In this document: positions 6,485 through 10,305 of the stretch, one piece after another
Layout of the letters: the number at the start of each line of letters is the position of its first letter
How positions within the stretch are numbered: the first letter of the stretch is position 1
Assembly: GCA_937967805.1 (NCBI GenBank)
Contig: CALBTC010000478.1
Span: 1-10,305 of the forward strand
Reading direction: 5' to 3'
DNA length: 10,305 nt
Origin: an uncultured Anaerolineaceae bacterium
GTDB taxonomy: Bacteria > Chloroflexota > Anaerolineae > Promineifilales > Promineifilaceae
The notes under the pieces: generated by a model
The model's database searches: none
What the model was told of the DNA's origin: nothing
Seen by the model: only the letters and a program-made list of their open reading frames with translations
Position numbers and translations under genes: made by a program

Positions 6485-6552
6485 GGTAATCCGTAATCGG
6501 TGAACGGTAATCGGTGTTTTTACCGATAACGGATTACCGATTACCGATTACC
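6485..6552. repeat. 31-bp near-perfect inverted repeat built from GTAATCGGT units, overlapping the cbiO 3' end
   Basis: The arms 6485-6515 and 6522-6552 match at 26 of 31 positions around the loop GTTTTT. Each arm is made of short iterations of GTAATCGGT or its complement ACCGATTAC. The element lies between the convergent prfC and cbiO and could act as a bidirectional terminator for both, though only a T5 in the loop is present and no T-run follows the stem. The right arm includes the cbiO stop codon (6534-6536) and its last codons. It is too short and too irregular for a CRISPR array. Confidence 0.7.
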
Positions 6553-7316
6553 GGCATTTCCAGCCCGTGTGCTTCTAGAAACGCCACGTTGTGGAGCAGA
6601 ACGGCCGTCTCCCCATCAGCCACCACGCGCCCTTCGTCCATCACAATCATGCGCGGGAACAGTTCTTGCACCAACAGCATGTCGTGAGTAGATACTAGCA
6701 TCGTCAGCGGCAGCTCGCGCAGCAGATTGATCAGCGAACGGCGCGCGCGCGGGTCCAGCCCTGCTGACGGCTCGTCCAGCACCAAAATTTCCGGATCCAT
6801 CGACAGCACCGTGGCAATGGCCACCCGCTTTTTCTGGCCGATGCTCAGATGATGCGACAGCCGCTCGCCAAAATCGGCCATGCCTACCTGCGCCAGGGCT
6901 ATTTCTACCCGCTGCCGCACTTCGGCTTCCGGGTAGCCCATGTGCAGCGGACCAAAGGCCACGTCGTCAAACACCGTCGGCGAAAAAAGCTGGTCGTCCG
7001 GATTTTGGAACACCATGCCGACCTTGCTGCGAATCAGCGGCAAATTTCCTTTGGCAACAGGCAGTCCGGCAACCGCCAACACACCATTTCCAGCTAACAG
7101 CCCGTTCAAATGGAGCATGAGTGTACTTTTGCCCGCCCCGTTTGGCCCCACCAGCGCCACCTTCTCTCCCGCACCAATCGACAGCGAAACATCAAACAGT
7201 GCCTGGTGCCCATCTGGATAGGCAAAGCTCAGGTTGGTGACTTCCAGGGTTGGTTTGACGGCTCCGTTGGTAGACGGCCGTTGGCTTAAAACATCAGATT
7301 CGTGAACAATCGGCAT
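6534..7316 (-). CDS. cbiO: ECF transporter ATPase, cobalt/nickel type
   Basis: This 260-residue ABC ATPase powers Co2+/Ni2+ uptake with CbiM and CbiQ at the inner face of the membrane. Motifs, numbered from the chosen start: Walker A GPNGAGKST (57-65), Q-loop FQNPDDQLF (Gln104), signature LSIGQKKR (157-164), Walker B ILVLDEP (177-183, Glu182), H-loop STHD (His211). LSIGQKK in place of LSGGQ is typical of metal-type CbiO subunits, which often read LSxGQKK. I start at the ATG at 7314-7316, which has GGAG 5 nt upstream. A TTG at 7335-7337 would add seven residues but lies inside a perfect palindrome. The last residues and stop come from the 6485-6552 repeat. It is last in the fur-cbiM-cbiQ-cbiO cluster. 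Confidence 0.93.
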   Translation of the reverse strand: MPIVHESDVLSQRPSTNGAVKPTLEVTNLSFAYPDGHQALFDVSLSIGAGEKVALVGPNGAGKSTLMLHLNGLLAGNGVLAVAGLPVAKGNLPLIRSKVGMVFQNPDDQLFSPTVFDDVAFGPLHMGYPEAEVRQRVEIALAQVGMADFGERLSHHLSIGQKKRVAIATVLSMDPEILVLDEPSAGLDPRARRSLINLLRELPLTMLVSTHDMLLVQELFPRMIVMDEGRVVADGETAVLLHNVAFLEAHGLEMPVIGNR

Positions 7317-7328
7317 AGTAACTCCAAA

Positions 7329-7356
7329 GTAGGTCAATTTTTAAAAATTGACCTAC
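7329..7356. repeat. Perfect 28-bp palindrome at the cbiQ-cbiO junction
   Basis: GTAGGTCAATTTTT (7329-7342) is followed directly by its exact reverse complement (7343-7356). It contains the cbiQ stop codon (7353-7355) and ends 6 bp before the GGAG ribosome binding site of cbiO in the minus reading direction. In mRNA it would form a hairpin placed to separate cbiQ and cbiO expression. As DNA it has the symmetry of a dimer operator or a REP-like element. The perfect symmetry with no spacer is seen directly; the function is inferred. Confidence 0.7.
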
Positions 7357-8150
7357 AAAATACGCCCAATCAGCTGCAAAACAGCAATTAACAAAACACC
7401 CAGCAGCAAAAGCAACCAGTCGCGACGAATCATGATGTGTGGATTCATCGTCAGCAGTTGGCCGCGATAGCCGCGGGCCAGCATCGCATTGTACACCTTC
7501 TCGCTGCGGTCAAAGCTGCGCACGAAGAGCTGGCCGACCATGCTGCCCGTCACCTTCGCTCGCCAGAAAACGGTACCACCATGCTTGCCGTCATTCACCA
7601 ACCGGGCGCTGCGCGCCTCCCGCGCCCGCAGCAGGCGCAGCGCCTCATCTACCAGCACAAACAGATAGCGATACATGAAGCTGATGATGGCTATGAGAAT
7701 TGCCGGCACCTTGAGATGGCGCAGGGCGTGCATCAAATCTGGGAACTGCGTGGTGGCCGTGAGCAAAATGGCCGCCTGCACCGAAAGCCAGCTGCGAATC
7801 ACGATGCTCACAAAGCGAACCACGCCCGCGTCACTGATAGTGATGGTGCGACCGCCCCACACCCAGCTGACCAACGGCACACCCGGCTGGACGAAGATGA
7901 TGGTAACGGCCGCCAGGGCAAAAGGCAGAGCGATAAACGAACGTTTGAACAGGTAGCCGAAGCTAAAATGGGCTGTCCAGTTGGAAACCAGTAATATCAT
8001 CCAGGCAGCAACAAAGGCAATCCAGGCTCCGTCTGGTAAAAGGACGTTGGAAACAATAAAGAGCAGCGTCAGTACCACCTTTACGCGTGGATCGAGGCGG
8101 TGAATGAGGCTGGTGCCTTGCCGGTACCTGTCGAAGGTGTTGACGTGCAT
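7353..8150 (-). CDS. cbiQ: ECF transporter transmembrane subunit, cobalt/nickel type
   Basis: This 265-residue membrane protein has several hydrophobic helices (about 24-56, 70-92, 108-135, 148-168 and 245-264). It carries the EcfT/CbiQ family pattern FMYRYLFVLVDEALRLLRAR (158-177) and a second cytoplasmic coupling-helix motif, ARGYRG (225-230), which contacts the ATPase. The first coupling motif reads RAREAR, so its glycine is replaced by glutamate. It couples ATP hydrolysis by CbiO to metal release by CbiM. The start ATG (8148-8150) is 3 bp after the cbiM stop with only a weak ribosome binding site, so it is probably translated by coupling to cbiM. The stop codon lies inside the 28-bp palindrome before cbiO. 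Confidence 0.92.
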   Translation of the reverse strand: MHVNTFDRYRQGTSLIHRLDPRVKVVLTLLFIVSNVLLPDGAWIAFVAAWMILLVSNWTAHFSFGYLFKRSFIALPFALAAVTIIFVQPGVPLVSWVWGGRTITISDAGVVRFVSIVIRSWLSVQAAILLTATTQFPDLMHALRHLKVPAILIAIISFMYRYLFVLVDEALRLLRAREARSARLVNDGKHGGTVFWRAKVTGSMVGQLFVRSFDRSEKVYNAMLARGYRGQLLTMNPHIMIRRDWLLLLLGVLLIAVLQLIGRIL

Positions 8151-8153
8151 CGC

Positions 8154-9095
8154 TTAGGCTCGACGGCGTAAAATCCGGCCCAAACCAAACGTCACGCCGG
8201 CAACCACCAGTGCGCCCACGACGCCGGCCACAATGGTAGACACACCCGTTTCCCCCAGCGCCGGAATCGTATAGTCGGGCAAAATTTGGAACGGTGCGTC
8301 TACGGCCGTATCCAAAAAGCCAGTCTGCTCAGCTACCCACTCCAAACCATCAGGCGAGCCGGAAGCCAGCGGGGCAAAAAACACCACGACCAGCGCTAGA
8401 ATAATCCCGGCGACAATCCATTTGCCGCTGCCTGCCGGGGCAGAATCAGTGAGCAACTGCGGGCGAGTTTGCATGATAAAGCTCAGTGCCGCTACGGTAA
8501 TTAGCGCTTCGCCAATGCCGATGAGGGCGTGGATGCCCAGCATGGCCGGAATGGCCACGCCCAAAGCCGTTGTGCCACTAAAGCCCAGCAGCAGCGCCGT
8601 CACCAGGGCGGCAATCATCACGGAGAACCAGGCGGCAACGGCCGTCACGCCCAACTTTACGGCCCGCGACTGATTCTTCACCATCTGGAACACACCGTAG
8701 CCTACAAATCCGGGCACGATGCCCATGATCAAAATGTTGGCTCCCATGACCACCAGACCGCCATCCTGGAAAATGAGCGCTTGTAGACTGATGACGGCCG
8801 TCATCGCCAACACGCCAACCCAGGGACCCAACACAACAAATGCCAATGTTGCCCCAATCAAGTGTCCTGACGTGCCGCCCGCCACCGGGAAGTTGAGCAT
8901 TTGCCCGGCAAAAATAAAAGCGGCCATGATGCCTGCCAAAGGCACCAGCCGCTCATCAAAATCTACCTGCGCCTGCTTCACCGCAAAATAAAGCACAATC
9001 AACGTCACCACCCAGCACAGCCCAGAGATGGAAATGTTCAAAAAGCCATCGGGAACGTGCAGCAGCTGTACCGCTGCGGGAAGAAGTAAAGACAT
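8154..9095 (-). CDS. cbiM: ECF transporter substrate-binding subunit CbiM fused to a PDGLE (CbiN/NikN-like) domain
   Basis: This 313-residue membrane protein captures Co2+ or Ni2+. Residues 12-215 are CbiM/NikM: HVPDGFL (13-19), the metal-site segment GGTSGHL (73-79, His78) and several membrane helices. Residues about 224-313 hold two further helices flanking SPDGLEWVAEQTGF (247-260), the PDGLE domain that replaces a separate CbiN/NikN. In characterised NikM/CbiM the N-terminal amine and the His at position 2 bind the metal. Here His13 is preceded by 12 residues (MSLLLPAAVQLL). The ATG is well supported by AAGGAG 9 nt upstream, so the extension is probably translated and may be cleaved. The cobalt versus nickel choice cannot be read from sequence. 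It follows the Fur-family gene by 62 bp and precedes cbiQ by 3 bp. Confidence 0.92.
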   Translation of the reverse strand: MSLLLPAAVQLLHVPDGFLNISISGLCWVVTLIVLYFAVKQAQVDFDERLVPLAGIMAAFIFAGQMLNFPVAGGTSGHLIGATLAFVVLGPWVGVLAMTAVISLQALIFQDGGLVVMGANILIMGIVPGFVGYGVFQMVKNQSRAVKLGVTAVAAWFSVMIAALVTALLLGFSGTTALGVAIPAMLGIHALIGIGEALITVAALSFIMQTRPQLLTDSAPAGSGKWIVAGIILALVVVFFAPLASGSPDGLEWVAEQTGFLDTAVDAPFQILPDYTIPALGETGVSTIVAGVVGALVVAGVTFGLGRILRRRA

Positions 9096-9118
9096 AACCT
9101 GTTTCTCCTTTTGTTATT

Positions 9119-9149
9119 GGTGGGAGGCACTTTCGAAGTGCGTCCCACC
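9119..9149. repeat. Hairpin between the Fur-family gene and cbiM
   Basis: GGTGGGAGGCACTT (9119-9132) pairs with AAGTGCGTCCCACC (9136-9149) at 13 of 14 positions around a TCG loop. It fills about half of the 62-bp gap between the regulator stop and the cbiM start. No T-run follows in the minus (operon) direction, so it is unlikely to be a full terminator. It may be a REP-like element or an mRNA processing or stability hairpin that sets the ratio of regulator to importer. Confidence 0.6.
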
Positions 9150-9157
9150 TGCTGTTC

Positions 9158-9592
9158 TTACGCATCCTGCGCCTGTCTGCATTCAGCACACAGGCCGGTA
9201 ATTGCCAGGTGGGACAAATCCGCTTCAAAACCGTGCTCTTCGAGCAAGTGCGCGGCCAGCTCATCAAAATGGTGGTCTGCCAGCGATGTCATCTGTTCGC
9301 ATTGGCGACAAACCAGGTGATGGTGTGGCGAATCCCCCACCACTTCAAAAATCGTGCGCCCGCCAATGTCGGCTTTGGCCACAAGCTGAAGTTCGCAGAA
9401 AAAATCTAAAATACGGTAGACGGTGGCCCGGTTAATGGCCGGCTGCTGCTCATTGACCGATTCATAAATTTCGCTGGCGGTAGCGTGTCCACCGTGGGCA
9501 CACACGGTATCGAGGACTATTTGTCGCTGCGGGGTCATACGGTAGCCACGGTCACGGATTTGCTGAACGTAATCAATTGTGTGGTGTGACAT
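9158..9592 (-). CDS. Fur-family metal-responsive repressor (Fur/Zur/Nur type)
   Basis: This 144-residue regulator has a winged-helix DNA-binding domain (about 1-84) with MTPQRQIVLD (19-28) and the recognition helix in NRATVYRILDFF (54-65). A dimerisation/metal domain follows. HHH (90-92) leads into the first structural zinc pair, CRQC (95-98); the second pair is CAEC (135-138). Asp106, His107, His108 and the Glu-Glu-His at 118-120 are further candidate metal ligands. The ATG at 9590-9592 has GGAG 8 nt upstream. A longer frame back to 9679 is possible, but it would cross the promoter and has no ribosome binding site. Position directly ahead of cbiMQO suggests that it senses Co2+ or Ni2+, like Nur, and represses the importer. 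Fur or Zur specificity remains possible. Confidence 0.92.
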   Translation of the reverse strand: MSHHTIDYVQQIRDRGYRMTPQRQIVLDTVCAHGGHATASEIYESVNEQQPAINRATVYRILDFFCELQLVAKADIGGRTIFEVVGDSPHHHLVCRQCEQMTSLADHHFDELAAHLLEEHGFEADLSHLAITGLCAECRQAQDA

Positions 9593-9638
9593 AACCTTTA
9601 CTCCGGGCGCTTCCTTAATGCAAAAATTCGCATTAGCA

Positions 9639-9679
9639 ACAATTGATGATAATTGTAGCATGAGTCGCCAACGGAACAA
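9639..9679 (-). promoter_or_regulatory. Promoter and candidate operator of the Fur-family gene and cbiMQO
   Basis: Read on the minus strand there is a TTGTTC -35 (9674-9679), a 16-bp spacer and an extended -10, TGC-TACAAT (the hexamer at 9652-9657). The dyad ACAATT-N6-AATTGT (9639-9656) covers most of the -10 and the expected start site, where Fur-type repressors bind. A second dyad, CGGAAC-N16-GTTCCG (9672-9699), covers the -35. A third, AATGC-N8-GCATT (9617-9634), lies in the leader. The match to promoter consensus is good; which dyad binds the regulator is inference. Confidence 0.5.
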
Positions 9680-9735
9680 CCATTAGAACATTCGTTCCGC
9701 ACAATTCTTCCTGCTTACTTATTTTTCATTAATGT

Positions 9736-10305
9736 TTACGGGTACTGAATAACTTTCTCAACGGCACGAATTAATTGCATCGGATCTATACCCAATCTTA
9801 GAGCAACGGCCGTTTCCCCCACCAACAACTTCTGTAAATTTTTCGCATTCTGCTGCCAGACGTGCGGCTGGTCAACATACAAACTATTTTGCAGAATCGC
9901 TTGGATAACGGCCGTTTCTCCTACATCTTCCACTACCGTTTCTTCTTTTTCATGACGGGACAGCAGACAGAGAATGATTTTTTGGGGGCGAACGGCCGTT
10001 TCCTGCACAAAATCCGAGGCTACGGCGCGAAGGTCTATCCGGTACTTGGTTTCCTGGCGCACGATTTCGGTTTGGAGAAACGGCCGTAACTCAGGAAACT
10101 GAGCCACCATATCGCCGCGCAGCTTGGCCAGCCCCACCGGGTAGCCGTGTAAAAAGCCGTCGCCATCGACAAACACCATGCTGTCCGTGAGCAGGGGGAA
10201 ACCGGCCAGCGCCAGCCGCAGTGCGGTGGTCGATTTGCCCGTGTTGTGCGGAGCCAGCAGCAGCAGCGCCACCCCGTCCCGCACCAGGCAGGAGGCGTGC
10301 AGCAT
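9736..10305 (-). CDS. HPr-kinase-like P-loop protein, partial (5' end outside the window)
   Basis: The visible 190 codons (189 residues plus stop) begin LHASCLVRDG and continue into a P-loop, APHNTGKST (18-26). LLTDSMVFVD (residues 38-47, Asp41) follows, resembling the second metal/phosphate-binding motif of HPr kinase/phosphorylase relatives. In such proteins the LHA strand is usually preceded by roughly 100 residues. The ATG at the window edge is therefore probably internal, and the true start lies upstream. The first glycine of the Walker A pattern is alanine. Many stand-alone HPr-kinase-like proteins are encoded near peptide-modification or PqqD-like genes; no such neighbour is visible. 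The coding region holds four ACGGCCGT copies, three of them encoding ETAV. The substrate is unknown. Confidence 0.7.
   Translation of the reverse strand: MLHASCLVRDGVALLLLAPHNTGKSTTALRLALAGFPLLTDSMVFVDGDGFLHGYPVGLAKLRGDMVAQFPELRPFLQTEIVRQETKYRIDLRAVASDFVQETAVRPQKIILCLLSRHEKEETVVEDVGETAVIQAILQNSLYVDQPHVWQQNAKNLQKLLVGETAVALRLGIDPMQLIRAVEKVIQYP

Larger units (their letters stand above)
385..10087. repeat. Highly iterated octamer palindrome ACGGCCGT, 18 copies
   Basis: Exact copies start at 385, 768, 2166, 2250, 2470, 2898, 3225, 5648, 6390, 6601, 7274, 8302, 8638, 8794, 9806, 9908, 9992 and 10080. Chance expectation for an 8-mer in this length is about 0.16 at equal base composition. Of 23 CGGCCG hexamers I found, 18 have the A...T flanks. 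The near misses are ACGGCCGC at 431, 3925, 5207 and 7906, and GCGGCCGT at 5859. The common wider form is GRAACGGCCGTT. It resembles the HIP1 phenomenon of cyanobacteria with a different core. Confidence 0.9.

Noticed and set aside
6485..6552. CRISPR array
   Set aside because: The units are about 9 bp, form an inverted repeat with no spacers of regular length, and no cas gene is present.
7317..7337. TTG start giving CbiO seven more residues
   Set aside because: The TTG is inside the palindrome, while the ATG at 7316 has a properly spaced GGAG.
9096..9157. Cobalamin or nickel/cobalt riboswitch before cbiM
   Set aside because: The 62-bp gap is too short for a known metal or cobalamin riboswitch and shows only one simple hairpin.
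9593..9679. Longer N terminus for the Fur-family regulator
   Set aside because: It would cross the predicted promoter and dyads, lacks a ribosome binding site, and the family normally begins near the MSHH start.

Overview
The window looks like bacterial chromosome, most likely Chloroflexota (an Anaerolineae-type lineage). This is an inference. It rests on two lipoproteins with long Thr/Pro- or Glu/Val-rich linkers, including the VTRVVTE-type linker I associate with Chloroflexota surface lipoproteins, a CbiM-PDGLE fusion, and the mix of housekeeping and surface genes. No mobile element, phage gene, tRNA, rRNA or CRISPR array is visible.

Layout. At 79-1075 (+) a universal stress protein overlaps a GreA/GreB-type transcript cleavage factor. 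At 1079-2344 (-) a lipid-anchored clan GH-A glycosidase ends 3 bp from that pair. A 206-bp divergent promoter region (2345-2550) carries a symmetric set of four half-sites. It separates the glycosidase from a YfbK-like von Willebrand A lipoprotein at 2551-4257 (+). The gap 4258-4876 is not empty. It holds a 55-nt hairpin, a previously uncalled 40-codon single-pass membrane protein gene (4341-4463, -) with a perfect Shine-Dalgarno, a 15-bp perfect hairpin, a 12-codon ORF behind AAGGAGGAGG, a Rho-independent terminator and a repeat-like hairpin. Then comes prfC (release factor 3, 4877-6481, +).

From 6534 to 9592 the minus strand holds a metal-uptake cluster in transcription order: a Fur-family regulator, cbiM (fused to a PDGLE domain), cbiQ and cbiO. 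These form an energy-coupling-factor importer for Co2+ or Ni2+ with its probable metal-sensing repressor. The regulator's promoter overlaps a dyad, which suggests autoregulation and joint control of the importer. The window ends inside an HPr-kinase-like P-loop protein (9736-10305, -).

Two signals are not explained by genes. First, the octamer palindrome ACGGCCGT occurs 18 times, against about 0.16 expected for equal base composition. It lies in coding DNA in all three frames and once between genes, so selection or a mutational process acts on the DNA rather than on one protein. Second, almost every intergenic gap carries a long, different inverted repeat (4264-4318, 4537-4571, 4806-4862, 6485-6552, 7329-7356, 9119-9149). 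One of these supplies the last codons and stop of cbiO, and one covers the stop of cbiQ.
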